Below, piece after piece: positions 10,410 through 19,803 of a stretch of 64,000 nt of DNA; position 1 is the stretch's first letter, and every line of letters begins with the position of its first letter. The stretch is from the NCBI GenBank assembly GCA_028335825.1, contig JAIOKI010000001.1, positions 868,001 through 932,000 on the forward strand. Direction: 5' to 3'. The position numbers and the translations under genes were made by a program. The notes beneath the pieces were generated by a model. It was not told the origin of the DNA. It made no database searches and saw only the letters and a list, made by a program, of their open reading frames with translations. Source of the DNA: Nosema muscidifuracis (lineage: Eukaryota; Microsporidia; Nosematidae).

Positions 10410-10945
10410 TAAACATTTTAATATAAGATATATAAAAATATTGTAGTCTTTTATATAGTATAATTAAATAATATATCTTTCTATATAGTATAATTAAATA
10501 ATATAATTCTTTTATATAATATAATTAAATAATATATTCTTCTATATAGTATAATTATATATTATTTTATATAGTATAATTAAATATATTATTCTCTTCT
10601 ATATCTAAGAGTTCAATCCCCAGATATTCCATTTTTTTATTTTATGTTTATAAAGTATAAAAAATATATATTAAGATAAAATAAATCTTCTACATCACCA
10701 AAATAAGTCTTATAATCAGTAATTAAGATTATCATTCTTGATAATAAAGTATAGTCATTTTTAAATGAGAAAATATTATAAAAAAAATAAAAACTATATT
10801 TAATGATTATAATCATCTGATAGAGTTAAATTAATAATTAAATATCAATAGAATAATCATTTAATTGAATATATAAGCTTTTAATTAAATATATAATCTT
10901 TTAATTAAATATATAATCATTTAATTAAATTTTAATAGAATATAT
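10410..10945. repeat. AT-rich tandem repeats
   Basis: At 10435-10600 a unit of about 32 bases resembling CTTTTATATAGTATAATT is repeated about five times. At 10862-10925 a unit close to CTTTTAATTAAATATATAAT is repeated three to four times. No gene is seen. Confidence 0.7.
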
Positions 10946-11848
10946 TTATAATTTTAATAGCTCTATTTCTCTTAATATAATTTTAGAATCAATTTCTTTC
11001 TTTTCTACGCTCAGGACATCCAATTCAAGTAAATCACAATAATTACCATCTTCAGATAAAGAAGGTCTTGTTCTTCCCATATCTCCATTAACAAATTCTT
11101 TAATATAAGCACCAGCAGATCCTCTTAAAGATATTTCATAAAAAAAGAATTCTTCAAAAACTTCCTTCTTAATTTCTAATACTTCTATAATTTTATTCCT
11201 TACTAGATTAGCTCTTCTATGTAAAACTCTTAGAGGTGTCTTCTGTTCGATATCATAAGAATTACAAAAATTAATTTCTTTTCTTGAAGCTATTAGTGCT
11301 CTATAAATCTTCTTCTCATTCTTTTCTCCTGTAAGTATTATATCTTTAATATCTTTAGTAACTTGTTTTATATTAATTAAATCTACATCTTCATATAAAT
11401 TAATTTTTATACTGGATGTATAAAAATTTTTAGATGGGTCTACTATCTTTAATAAAAAAGGTCTACCACCAATCATTCTCACATCTATATCTTCTCTACC
11501 CGATGGTATAAATTTAACTTCTTTACTTCCATAATGATCCTTAATTTGTTTAGTAAAATCTGATACACTTCTTTTACACTTAAGTTTTCCTTTTATTCTA
11601 AGAGGAGTCTGTGTCATTTCCCTAGATAGCTTTATATATTCTCCGTATATGTATATAGGACTATTTCTATGATTAATTAAATTATCACTTATAGTTATCT
11701 CAGTATAATAATCAGAATTAATATTTCCTTGAATTAATAAAGGTTTTAATGTTGTTTTAAGATATTCTGATTTAAAACAATAAATTATATTTGAGTGGAT
11801 ATTTAATTTATTATCTGATATGTATTGGTCTATCTTAGATTTATCCAT
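10946..11848 (-). CDS. PUS10: tRNA pseudouridine synthase Pus10, reduced form
   Basis: 300 residues. Pus10 converts uridine to pseudouridine at positions 54/55 of tRNA in archaea and some eukaryotes. SGREDIDVRMIGGRP (116-130) is the catalytic motif with its Asp. QKTPLRVLHRRA and, near the C-terminus, GAYIKEFVNGDMGRTRPSL are the other Pus10 signatures. The protein is much shorter than the human enzyme (over 500 residues). The N-terminal accessory region with CxxC zinc ligands seen in Pus10 proteins is not visible here, so the protein is mostly the catalytic fold. The start is supported by a CCC immediately before the ATG (ATCCCA-ATG). Confidence 0.9.
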   Translation of the reverse strand: MDKSKIDQYISDNKLNIHSNIIYCFKSEYLKTTLKPLLIQGNINSDYYTEITISDNLINHRNSPIYIYGEYIKLSREMTQTPLRIKGKLKCKRSVSDFTKQIKDHYGSKEVKFIPSGREDIDVRMIGGRPFLLKIVDPSKNFYTSSIKINLYEDVDLINIKQVTKDIKDIILTGEKNEKKIYRALIASRKEINFCNSYDIEQKTPLRVLHRRANLVRNKIIEVLEIKKEVFEEFFFYEISLRGSAGAYIKEFVNGDMGRTRPSLSEDGNYCDLLELDVLSVEKKEIDSKIILREIELLKL

Positions 11849-12099
11849 TGGGATAAAAAAAATTATAAAATTATAAATGTAGTATTATACTATTATAAAA
11901 TTATAAATTTACTATTATGAGTGTAGTATTATACTATTATAAAGATATAAATAGATAAAAATATAAATTTACTATTTCAAAAGTAGTATAAAATTATAAA
12001 TACAAATATAATATAATAAATACAAATATAATAATTGTACTTTTATAAAATTATAAATAAATATATTCATTTATTTATATCCACAATAAACAAACCCTT
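11849..12099. repeat. AT-rich divergent spacer with short repeats
   Basis: The spacer between the divergent PUS10 and VMA6 genes contains repeated units close to ACTATTATAAAATTATAAAT. It must hold both promoters. The CCC start motifs of each gene lie at its two ends. Confidence 0.6.
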
Positions 12100-13095
12100 A
12101 TGAACTATCAATTCAACTATACAGAAAATTATGGATACCTCATCTCAAAAATATATGGTAAAGAATTACTTCTTCTAAATGAACAAGATTATAAAGCTTT
12201 AAATCAATGTGAGAATATTGAAGAATTTTGTATAAAATTATCCAAGAATTATAATCATATAAGTGAAGACATGGATCATACAAAAACTGAATTAAAACGT
12301 AGACTTAATAAAACACTTATAGATGAATATAATGAATGTAAAAATGAGGATGATTCTCTTTTATCAGTCATTCTTGATTATTATATAGAGAATCATAAAA
12401 TTCATAATTTCTTCTTCTTATTACAGTCTAAACTTAATGATCCTGATCTTGAAAAAAGTTTTATGAAAATTGAGATTGGGGATTTTGATGCGTTGAAGAC
12501 ATTGAAATTTTGTAAGGATATGCATGATGTACAGAAATATTGTGTAGAAAATAGCTTTATAAAAAAATATTTTTATAAAGTTAAATGGGCTCCTGAATTT
12601 AAAGATAACGACTTTCAAAAATATCAAGCTCTTTTTCTTAAATATCATGTAGAAGATGCTTATATTAATCTAAGTAAGTATGGTTTATTTATACAAGATA
12701 TTTTAAAGACAGAAGCTGATAGATATATAATAGATTTAACTATTAATACTATTAATTCTAAAGAAATATTAGGATTAGAAAGAAAAAAACTCTTTCCTAT
12801 AATATACAGTTTAGATACTAAAACAGTTGATGATTTATCAAATTCTGAGAGTATAGATGATATAAAAAGTATCTTAAGTGATAAATATAATTTTAATAAG
12901 GATATTTATTCAGAACTAATTAGTAGAGAACTTAATAAATATTCTGAATCTTTTAAGATACATAATGATATTTCTTGTGTGTATTCTTATCTTAGATTAA
13001 GAGAACAAGAAATTAAAAATATTTTGTGGATAGTGGAATGTGTATTACAAGATAGGAGACACGAAATAGATCATCTTATATTAATTAAAAAGTGA
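12100..13095 (+). CDS. VMA6: V-type ATPase V0 subunit d
   Basis: 331 residues, close to the usual 345-350. Subunit d is the cytosolic cap that couples the V1 stalk to the membrane ring of the vacuolar proton pump. Visible family marks are the N-terminal FNYTENYGYLISKIYGKELL, then LNEQDYKALNQCENIEEF, and near the C-terminus LREQEIKNILWIVECVLQ, which fits the EQEI(R)NI(V)WI(A)ECI motif of the family. There is no membrane segment, as expected. The ATG is preceded by ACCCTT, the usual start context here. Nothing is missing by eye. Confidence 0.9.
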   Translation: MNYQFNYTENYGYLISKIYGKELLLLNEQDYKALNQCENIEEFCIKLSKNYNHISEDMDHTKTELKRRLNKTLIDEYNECKNEDDSLLSVILDYYIENHKIHNFFFLLQSKLNDPDLEKSFMKIEIGDFDALKTLKFCKDMHDVQKYCVENSFIKKYFYKVKWAPEFKDNDFQKYQALFLKYHVEDAYINLSKYGLFIQDILKTEADRYIIDLTINTINSKEILGLERKKLFPIIYSLDTKTVDDLSNSESIDDIKSILSDKYNFNKDIYSELISRELNKYSESFKIHNDISCVYSYLRLREQEIKNILWIVECVLQDRRHEIDHLILIKK

Positions 13096-13584
13096 TTTTA
13101 ATATATTGATTAATTACTAGTTCTTAATATATTATATTGATCAATTACTATTTTATTAATATATTATATTGATCAATTATTGTTTTATTAATATATTATT
13201 TTAAAAGTATATTAAATTTATTGATCAATTACTAGTTTATTAATATATTATATTGATCAATTATTGTTTTATTAATATATTATTTAAAGTATATTGAATT
13301 TATTGATCAATTACTAGTTCTTAATATATTATTTTATAAGTATATTGATCAATTACTAGTTCTTAATATATTATATTGATCAATTACTGGTTTAATAAGA
13401 ATATTATATTGATCAATTACTATTTTATTAATATATTATATTTATCAATTACTAGTTCTTAATATATTATATTGATCAATTAATAGTTTATTAATATATT
13501 ATATTGATCAATTACTGGTTTATTAATAATATTTTTTTATGAAAATATAAAGATCAATCTAAAATATTTTAAATCTTACACCCC
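13096..13584. repeat. Tandem array of a 33-45 base AT-rich unit
   Basis: About ten imperfect copies of a unit containing TATTGATCAATTACTAGTT followed by TTAATATATTATA fill nearly the whole spacer between VMA6 and RRS1. Copies differ by small indels. The central TGATCA is palindromic. Confidence 0.85.
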
Positions 13585-14046
13585 ATGAAAGCTCATCTAA
13601 ATTTCTTAACTGTAATAAATAATGGAATAAAATACAACTCAGAAGAAGATATGAACATAAATATAAATAATGAAGCAAAGAAAATGATAAATTTTTTAAA
13701 AGCAAAAGTTAAAGAAAACAAGACTGTTCAAAAAGATCTTGATCTTGTATATGTACTAGACCAATCAGATTACAAATTACCACTCCAATATTCAGAAGAT
13801 AAATCTAAAACTAAATGGGAAACTTTTGCTGCTAAGAAAGGAATTAAAAAAAGAAAAGGAACTCTTGTCTACGACGAAGAACTTAAAAAATATGTCCCTA
13901 GGTTTGGTCCTTATAGTAAAAAGAATCTTCTTCTTAAGTCTGCTGTACTTGAAGGGGAGAAATCTTTCTCTGATCTTAAGAAGGAAAAATTAGAACGAGT
14001 AAGAAATAATTTAAAGAATAGGGATGCAAATAGAAAGAGGAAGTGA
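13585..14046 (+). CDS. RRS1: Ribosome biogenesis regulator Rrs1
   Basis: 153 residues. Rrs1 joins the Rpf2-5S RNP particle in the nucleolus and helps load 5S rRNA, uL5 and uL18 into the pre-60S particle. The diagnostic block is KTKWETFAAKKGIKKRKG followed by LVYDEELKKYVPRFGPYSKK (about residues 79-115). An N-terminal helical region and a very basic C-terminus (NLKNRDANRKRK) fit the family. It is shorter than yeast Rrs1 (203 residues), as is usual in Microsporidia. CACCCC directly abuts the ATG. The window also encodes two 5S rRNA genes, its functional partner, but far away. Confidence 0.9.
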   Translation: MKAHLNFLTVINNGIKYNSEEDMNININNEAKKMINFLKAKVKENKTVQKDLDLVYVLDQSDYKLPLQYSEDKSKTKWETFAAKKGIKKRKGTLVYDEELKKYVPRFGPYSKKNLLLKSAVLEGEKSFSDLKKEKLERVRNNLKNRDANRKRK

Positions 14047-14359
14047 TTTTTATTAAATTTTTTAGTAGATAATTAAAATATACAAATTTTATTTACATTT
14101 TTTAATGTTCAGCATTTATCTACTTAATATCTTAATATTCAATATATTTTTTGATATCCTAACATATAATATCTTAATATATAATATATTTTTAATATCT
14201 ACCTATTTAGTATCCTAACATATAATATCATCTTAATATTCAATATATTTTTTAATATCCTAACATATAATAACTTCTTAACATCTACCTATTTAGTATC
14301 TCAATATTTATATGCTGGAAGATACTTATATTGATATTCTTAATATACTATAATCTTCT
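14047..14359. repeat. AT-rich tandem repeats
   Basis: From about 14095 to 14350, units close to ATATTCAATATATTTTTTAA and TATCCTAACATATAATAT alternate, together with a recurring CTACCTATTTAGTATC. The genes on both sides end here (RRS1 and the DHHC enzyme are convergent). Confidence 0.7.
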
Positions 14360-15010
14360 TTAATATGTATCTACTATCTTTACTCTTCTATTTAAAAATG
14401 GAAATATTATATTCAATAAACCATTCTCCTGTAACCCAAACATTCTTTTTAACTCTATCTCTTCATACAAGGACTTATCCATATTAAAAAATTCTGAAGT
14501 AGTTTTATCTGTCACTGTAAGTACACTCACCCAACTGAGTAATACTAAACTAAGTATGGTAGTATACTTATAAAAGAAAACAAATTCTTTTAAAAGACTC
14601 TTTCTGTTCATAGCCAGTACAGAGTATATAAAAAGAAATAGTAAATTAAAAAACAGATCTTTCATATTATTAGATGCTATACATTTTCCTGTGATTATAC
14701 AGTGATGGTCTCTTTTATGATAGCACTTATTACATATTTCACAATGTTTAGTTCTACTTCCTACTATTCTGTTACATTTCTTACACAATCCTTGGATTTG
14801 TGAACAATTTAGATCTAGAAGTATTCCTGGTGATTTAGTAAGAAGTATTAAGTAGTAATAAAACGATAAACATATTATGTAGAGAGGAATACATTTATGA
14901 GAAGATAGTATTGTATCGTATATGGATAACATATAAAAAGATACTACTGTAGATATAACTAAAAATTCTAGTTTTTTTGTACACTTGTTTATGAAAGAAT
15001 ATATCTCCAT
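14360..15010 (-). CDS. DHHC-type protein S-palmitoyltransferase
   Basis: 216 residues from the ATG at 15010; a longer frame begins only with TTG, and a CCC at 15022-15024 supports 15010. The enzyme attaches palmitate to cysteines of membrane proteins. The cysteine-rich domain reads CKKCNRIVGSRTKHCEICNK, then CYHKRDHHCIITGKCIASNN with the catalytic DHHC. The usual tryptophan after DHHC is replaced (DHHCIITGKC). Hydrophobic segments lie before the domain (two) and after it (two), the expected four-helix layout. It is small for the family, which is normal in Microsporidia. Confidence 0.9.
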   Translation of the reverse strand: MEIYSFINKCTKKLEFLVISTVVSFYMLSIYDTILSSHKCIPLYIICLSFYYYLILLTKSPGILLDLNCSQIQGLCKKCNRIVGSRTKHCEICNKCYHKRDHHCIITGKCIASNNMKDLFFNLLFLFIYSVLAMNRKSLLKEFVFFYKYTTILSLVLLSWVSVLTVTDKTTSEFFNMDKSLYEEIELKRMFGLQENGLLNIIFPFLNRRVKIVDTY

Positions 15011-15099
15011 GAAATTACAAAGGGATATTATCTTATATTTTATACCTCCTTTATAATAACCAATAGAAATAAATGAATGAATAAATAACAAAGAAATTT

Positions 15100-15260
15100 A
15101 ATATCTAAAAAAACAAACAACTTGACATTCAATAAAAAATAAGAATTAATGAATAGAAAATTATACAGGTATTTAAAAATAAATAATAAAGAAATTTAAC
15201 AACCAATAAAAAAATAAGAAATTAATGAATAGAAAATTAGACAGGTATTTAAAATTATTT
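15100..15260. repeat. Two-copy direct repeat between DHHC and lectin genes
   Basis: A unit of about 75 bases containing ATTAATGAATAGAAAATT, then ACAGGTATTTAAAA occurs twice with small differences. It lies between two genes transcribed leftwards. Confidence 0.65.
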
Positions 15261-15298
15261 TTTAATTTACCGTTATTAAATTACATTTCAAATTAAGC

Positions 15299-16552
15299 TT
15301 ATACTATAAAATTAGGCATTCTTTCTATATCACATATTAGATTCTCAATTCCATCTACTAACTCATCACAGTCAAGACTTCCTTTGCTATTTTTATCTCT
15401 CGTTTGGGTATTATCAAAAATATCTCTTCCTTGGTTGTTTCCATAGATATTTTTTCCTCTTTTATTATAAGGGTCGCAGATAATATCACTACATATATCG
15501 TCATCATTGTTTTCATTTCTTTTAGAATACAAGAGTCCATCTCCAAATTTTTTGTTTCTAATAGAAGGGTCATATGAATCATCATCTAATATATGTTGGT
15601 AAGGTCCTTTTCTTTCATTGTATTTGTATATTATATTTTTACTACCACTTCCTTCATCATGTGGATATCTGTCATTGGGTGTATAATTAATTGGGTCTTT
15701 ATTATAAGAATATCTGTCATTAGATGGATAATTATTATAAGGATATCTTTCATTAGATGGGTAATTATTATAAGGATATCTGTCATTAGGTGGATAATTA
15801 GTTGGGTATTTATTATGGGGATTTCTGTCATGTGGATATTTATTGTAAAAGCTATCAAATGAATCATCATCATCATCTCCTCCTCTTCTGTTATAATCCC
15901 TTCCCCTTCCTCTATATCTTCCTCGAGGTCTCTTAAAGAAATCACTTGAATCATCATCTTCTCTTTTATTATTAGGGTTTCCTCCGTAATTATCATATAT
16001 CTGCTTCTTCCTTGGTTTATTAAACTCTTCACTATCATATTCACGATCCTTATTATTTTTTTTATTATGCTTCCCACCATGTCTTTCTACAAATTGTTCT
16101 ACAATAAACTGATCATTTTTATTAAACCACCTAAAATATTGATTAGGTGCATCTTTCCTACTAAGACAATCCTTAGCTTTAACAAGTCCATCATCAGTAA
16201 CTTCCGCACATTTTTCTTTAACAACTATTTTCAGCATATTTTTAGGAACAAGTGAGAATATAAAATACTCACTCTGCCAATTCCTTTCAGAACGTATAGA
16301 TAGCTTATGTCCATTCCAGAACCAATCCTTATCCACTACGTTATCACCTTTCCTTGGGTGTGGATATATACGAAGAGTATATGAACTGCCATCTGTCCTT
16401 GTTTCTATCTCAAACATACTTGGCATTACATATTTTGGGACTAAACGTACATCCTCACCATCTAAAGATAAAAATTTCTTTTTTCCTACTGAATATAAAT
16501 ACCCAGTCTCATTTAGTTCTCCTAATATTATTTGTAAAAGAAGGAGTAGCAT
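15299..16552 (-). CDS. Secreted ricin-B-like lectin with low-complexity tail
   Basis: 417 residues. A clear signal peptide (MLLLLLQIILG) opens the protein. Residues about 15-155 resemble the ricin-B beta-trefoil lectins common in Microsporidia: GYLYSVGKKKFLSLDGEDV, a WFWNGHKLSIRS strand pair and the QxW-like PNQYFRWF. The remaining about 260 residues are low-complexity and rich in Asn, Tyr, Asp, Arg and Gly. They include about six copies of an 11-residue unit of the type YPxNxYPSNDR, and the tail ends with several cysteines (DDICSDIICD, DCDELVDGIENLICD). Family members bind sugars and can act in host-cell adhesion, so it is probably secreted towards the host or spore wall (inference). No CCC motif precedes the ATG. 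Confidence 0.75.
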   Translation of the reverse strand: MLLLLLQIILGELNETGYLYSVGKKKFLSLDGEDVRLVPKYVMPSMFEIETRTDGSSYTLRIYPHPRKGDNVVDKDWFWNGHKLSIRSERNWQSEYFIFSLVPKNMLKIVVKEKCAEVTDDGLVKAKDCLSRKDAPNQYFRWFNKNDQFIVEQFVERHGGKHNKKNNKDREYDSEEFNKPRKKQIYDNYGGNPNNKREDDDSSDFFKRPRGRYRGRGRDYNRRGGDDDDDSFDSFYNKYPHDRNPHNKYPTNYPPNDRYPYNNYPSNERYPYNNYPSNDRYSYNKDPINYTPNDRYPHDEGSGSKNIIYKYNERKGPYQHILDDDSYDPSIRNKKFGDGLLYSKRNENNDDDICSDIICDPYNKRGKNIYGNNQGRDIFDNTQTRDKNSKGSLDCDELVDGIENLICDIERMPNFIV

Positions 16553-16987
16553 GTTTCTTATCTAAAATTAATTCGCTATTTTATTCTTAGCTGGTAAATA
16601 TGAAACGGTGTTTGAGAATAAACAAGTGGTTTTAAATTAAAAATAAACTTAACTAAATAAACTTTAAATTTATATTTTTATATTAGTATTAAACAATTAA
16701 ATATTAAATTAATTATAATTTTAGATTTTTATTATAGTTTCAATTCTTTAACATACATTTCTTTATTATACAATTAATTCTTTATTATACAACTCTTTAA
16801 GAATACATTTTATTAATACATAAAAATATTATACAACTCTTAAGAATACATTTTATTAATACATAAATTTTTAATAATACAACTCTTAAGAATACATTTT
16901 ATTAATACATAAAAATATTATACAACTCTTAATAATTCATTTTTATTATTCAATTAATACATTATTTTTTACTAATATTTTCACCCC
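16553..16987. repeat. AT-rich divergent spacer with a 43-45 base tandem repeat
   Basis: At 16785-16935 a unit close to ATACAACTCTTAAGAATACA followed by TTTTATTAATACATAAA is present three and a half times. Promoters of the lectin gene and of the rightward gene must lie in this spacer. Confidence 0.8.
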
Positions 16988-17416
16988 ATGGAAGATACCC
17001 AACCAAATAAAAAAACTAAAGTTTTAAATAAAAAACCCGATCTAGAAAAAACACTCCAAGAAGCCAAATTAAAATTCCCATTACTCCAATCAGCTATCCA
17101 ATCAGATGATACATCTTTTATTTCAGAAGTTTTGTTACAAAAAGATATCCAATACCAACTCAATTATCTTACACAAGAAGAACATGAAAAATTAAGCATT
17201 CTCTTGCTTGAATTTTTAAATAGTCCTTTAAGATTATTAGCATTGAATGTTTTAAAAAATTTGAGTTGTAACAAAAATGTGTTTGAAGTTTTGAGAAACA
17301 GAGCTATTGATTTCGATAAGATGGTGTACCTTAAAGGTAAAATTGATTATATAAGACATAAGAAGGTACGTAATGTAAGAGTAGATTCTGAATGTGTAAT
17401 CCAGGATTCAGAATAA
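16988..17416 (+). CDS. Small helical protein, possibly Utp12-domain-like
   Basis: 142 residues, soluble, with a basic N-terminus (NKKTKVLNKKP). The central and C-terminal parts are predicted helices. The end of the helical region (LLLEFLNSPLRLLALNVLKN, then KMVYLKGKIDYI) recalls the Utp12 domain found at the C-terminus of WD-repeat proteins of the small-subunit processome, where a conserved LxGxLxL element closes the domain. If so, it would be a domain without its usual beta-propellers. This is a weak resemblance. CACCCC abuts the ATG. Confidence 0.55.
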   Translation: MEDTQPNKKTKVLNKKPDLEKTLQEAKLKFPLLQSAIQSDDTSFISEVLLQKDIQYQLNYLTQEEHEKLSILLLEFLNSPLRLLALNVLKNLSCNKNVFEVLRNRAIDFDKMVYLKGKIDYIRHKKVRNVRVDSECVIQDSE

Positions 17417-17736
17417 TTAATTTGATAGAATAAATTAAAAATATTTTTTTATATAATTTTCTAATATATGACATATTTTTTATAATTTTTTTATATAAGA
17501 ACATATTTTTTATAAATTTCTAATATAGGAACATATTTTATATAATTTTTTAATATAAGACATTTTTAATATAATTTTTTAATATAAGACATTTTTAATA
17601 TAAATTTTGTTATTAAATTAAAACAGACAATATTCTTACGAAATGAATATTAACCAATAAAATATAAAACTTCGTCTCAGTCTAAAACATTAGTTTCATA
17701 ATTTTGTATATAAAAAACTATTTTTTGTATATCAAC
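17417..17736. repeat. AT-rich spacer with short tandem repeats
   Basis: From about 17445 to 17610, a unit close to TTTTTAATATAAGACATTTT or its TAGGAACATATTTT variant is repeated about six times. No gene is seen. Confidence 0.65.
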
Positions 17737-18054
17737 ATGTCTGATGAACAAGCAACTAACAGTGGTAACGATAGCGGTGAAGGTTTTGGATGGAAGAAGA
17801 TAGCTTTAATAGTAGGACTTATAATTATTGTAGTTGTACTTATATTAGTAGCTGTACCTTCTATGAAAGGAGGAGATTCTTCTAGTGGATCTATTGAAGA
17901 TGGTAGTAAAAAAGAAGAAGAAAATGGTGATAAAAAAGCATCACATCATGGTAAAAGTTCAATGAAGAATGAAGATAGTAAAAAAGAGAAAGAAGCTTCA
18001 TTAAGAAATGAAAGATTGATGGAATCATCTGGTGAATCTCTTCATGGAAATTAA
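17737..18054 (+). CDS. Small single-pass membrane protein, Ser/Lys-rich
   Basis: 105 residues from the first ATG at 17737; the frame extends upstream only through TTG codons. The N-terminus (about 24 residues) is hydrophilic, followed by one strong transmembrane helix (IALIVGLIIIVVVLILVAV), then a hydrophilic tail rich in Ser, Lys, Glu and Asn with SSSG and HHGKSS stretches. Unrecognised. A tail of this kind could be either cytosolic or exported. No CCC motif is visible before the ATG. Confidence 0.6.
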   Translation: MSDEQATNSGNDSGEGFGWKKIALIVGLIIIVVVLILVAVPSMKGGDSSSGSIEDGSKKEEENGDKKASHHGKSSMKNEDSKKEKEASLRNERLMESSGESLHGN

Positions 18055-18339
18055 ATAATGTTTTACTTACAAAAAAAAATATTTTTTATAAGATTATTGT
18101 TTTAATTTTATTCTTAATAGTCTTTTTTTCAATTATGTGATTATTTTTCTTCCTTCTGTCTTTTTTTATTTTTTCATTTTCTTTGCTTAAAGTCTATTTT
18201 TCTTCCTTCTGTCTTTCTTTATTTTTTCATTTTTGCTAATAATCTTTTTTTCCTTCTTTGCTTAATAGTCTTTTTTCTTCATTCTGTCTTTCTTTATTGT
18301 TTCATTTTATAAGATTATTGTTTTCATTTTCTTTCACCC
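18055..18339. repeat. Pyrimidine-rich imperfect repeat
   Basis: Repeats of TTCTTCCTTCTGTCTTTCTT with TTTATTTTTTCATTTT, three to four copies, fill the spacer upstream of NOP10 and give a strong strand bias for pyrimidines. Confidence 0.7.
18337..18339 (+). promoter_or_regulatory. CCC start-site motif of NOP10
   Basis: CACCC directly abuts the ATG at 18340. This motif next to the start is the main support for annotating such a short ORF. Confidence 0.6.
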
Positions 18340-18495
18340 ATGTTTTATAAAATAATTGATGGTAAGAAATCTTACACATTACAAGAAGAAGATTCAGAAT
18401 CTGCTCATCCAACTAAATTCTCACCAGAAGATCAATACTCAAAGTATAGAATAATAATGAAAGAAAGATATAACATAAAACCATTTAATAAATAA
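18340..18495 (+). CDS. NOP10: H/ACA snoRNP protein Nop10
   Basis: 51 residues, a normal length for Nop10 (yeast 58). Nop10 is the smallest core protein of H/ACA RNPs that pseudouridylate rRNA; it bridges Cbf5 and Nhp2. The match runs over the whole protein: an N-terminal YKIIDGKKSYTLQ ribbon, then SAHPTKFSPEDQYSKYRIIM and KERYNIKPF. SAHPxxFSPxDxYSxxR is the family signature. The gene is too short to pass usual ORF cut-offs. Confidence 0.92.
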   Translation: MFYKIIDGKKSYTLQEEDSESAHPTKFSPEDQYSKYRIIMKERYNIKPFNK

Positions 18496-18774
18496 ATTTA
18501 TTGTTTAAAATTAGTTGAATTAAATTATTGTTATATTCTTTTTATAATTATAAATATTTTATGTATGAACAAGTTAAAGGTTTTCAATTTTTAAAATATG
18601 AATCTACTTTTTATTAAGGATCAAATTTCAAATATTTTATGTATGAATAAGTTAAAGATAGTTCAGTTCTTAAGATGGAAATCTACTCTTTATAATAAGG
18701 GTTAAATTTTATATATATGGAAAATATCAGTATAAATTTGATATATTATATTTTTATTTAATTTTACCCCTACT
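18496..18774. repeat. Two-copy direct repeat, about 80 bases
   Basis: A unit containing AAATATTTTATGTATGAA, then AAGTTAAAG, TCTACT and AAGG occurs at about 18550-18630 and again at about 18630-18710 with substitutions. It lies upstream of the bromodomain gene. Confidence 0.6.
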
Positions 18775-19350
18775 ATGTCTAAAAAGATAAATAAGCATCT
18801 TCTCAATTTATTTGAACCAACTCCTTACATTACTAAATACATTCTTCTTCCTAAACGAATATCAACAACATTAAGTATATTAAAGGGATACCCTCAATCA
18901 TCAATATTCTTAAACAAGGTTACTAAAAAAGAAGCCCCTGATTACCATCAAATAATTAAGAATCCTATGGATATTGGTACTATACAGAAGAAGATTAGTA
19001 AATATGAGTCATATGATGAATTTAAGAAAGATCTCGATCTAATTTGGGATAACTGTCTTAAGTACAATGCTGGACCTTATTTCGTAAGATGTGCTAATAT
19101 AATGAAAAGGGCAGTTGATAATTCAGAGATAGATAGGTTTAGTGTAGAGAAGGATTCTAGTTTTAAAGGATATCAAATATATGTACAAGGTATGTCTAGT
19201 AAGAAGTATATGGTTAGGTATGAGTTAGAGAATGTAGTGTGTAGAATACTTAAGGAAATTGGTGAAAGTAGTATTAGTAAAAATGCTTTGTACTTGTTAG
19301 TGGATGTATTGTGTTATAAATTATTAAAAGAGCTTAGAAATGAGGTATAA
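18775..19350 (+). CDS. SPT7: Single-bromodomain protein, SPT7-like
   Basis: 191 residues. One bromodomain occupies about residues 28-120, with [19 protein letters not shown], then [13 protein letters not shown] containing the acetyl-lysine-contacting Asn. The sequence [19 protein letters not shown] and the [10 protein letters not shown] wording are closest to Spt7, the scaffold subunit of SAGA that binds acetylated histones. It is a very small Spt7 (yeast has over 1300 residues), so only the reader domain plus a C-terminal helical region that could hold part of the histone-fold is kept. ACCCC lies close upstream of the ATG. The bromodomain is certain; the SPT7 identity is likely but not proved. 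Confidence 0.75.
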   Translation: MSKKINKHLLNLFEPTPYITKYILLPKRISTTLSILKGYPQSSIFLNKVTKKEAPDYHQIIKNPMDIGTIQKKISKYESYDEFKKDLDLIWDNCLKYNAGPYFVRCANIMKRAVDNSEIDRFSVEKDSSFKGYQIYVQGMSSKKYMVRYELENVVCRILKEIGESSISKNALYLLVDVLCYKLLKELRNEV

Positions 19351-19803
19351 AAAAAGGAAATATTATTTCTATTACATAGATTATATTAATTCTGTTATAT
19401 ATTATATATGAATATATATATTATATTTTTTTTATTATAGATCATATTTTTTTTATTATAGATCATATTAGTTCTATTATATATGAATAATATTATTTGG
19501 TACAGAGCTTACAACTTTTTATTCTTTATAGACAAGAAATCTTATTAACAGTATTTAATCTTTATTTTTAAGGTTAAAGTTTTCTAGATAATATAGATAT
19601 CTCAATTTAGTACTAAAATGTTAAATATGTCTATCTCATTGTATATACCCTAATTTTGATATTTTATAGATAAACACTTTTTATTGGATAATTTCAAATA
19701 CATACTTAAAAAAAAATAAATGAATATTTTTATAATTCCTTCTTATAAATATAAAAAGTTTTTTATTTTTTTTTTATTTTTTTTAAAAAATTTTACCCCA
19801 AAA
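19351..19803. other. AT-rich spacer with TTATAGATCATATT repeats
   Basis: Around 19370-19500 the unit ATTATAGATCATATT recurs three times. The rest is unstructured. The uL16 start motif lies at the right end. Confidence 0.55.
19796..19799 (+). promoter_or_regulatory. CCCC start-site motif of uL16
   Basis: TTTTACCCCAAAA precedes the ATG at 19804 and decides the start: an upstream ATG at 19720 would add 28 hydrophobic residues that no uL16 has. Confidence 0.7.

Noticed and set aside
10605-10640. GAGTTCAATCCCCAG, like a tRNA B box
   Set aside because: T-stem bases do not pair and no matching acceptor 5' strand or A box lies upstream. No tRNA was found in the window.
15593-16080. Open frames on both strands inside the lectin gene
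   Set aside because: They are by-products of the repeated codons of the lectin tail; residue use (runs of Ile, Met, Trp) is not protein-like.
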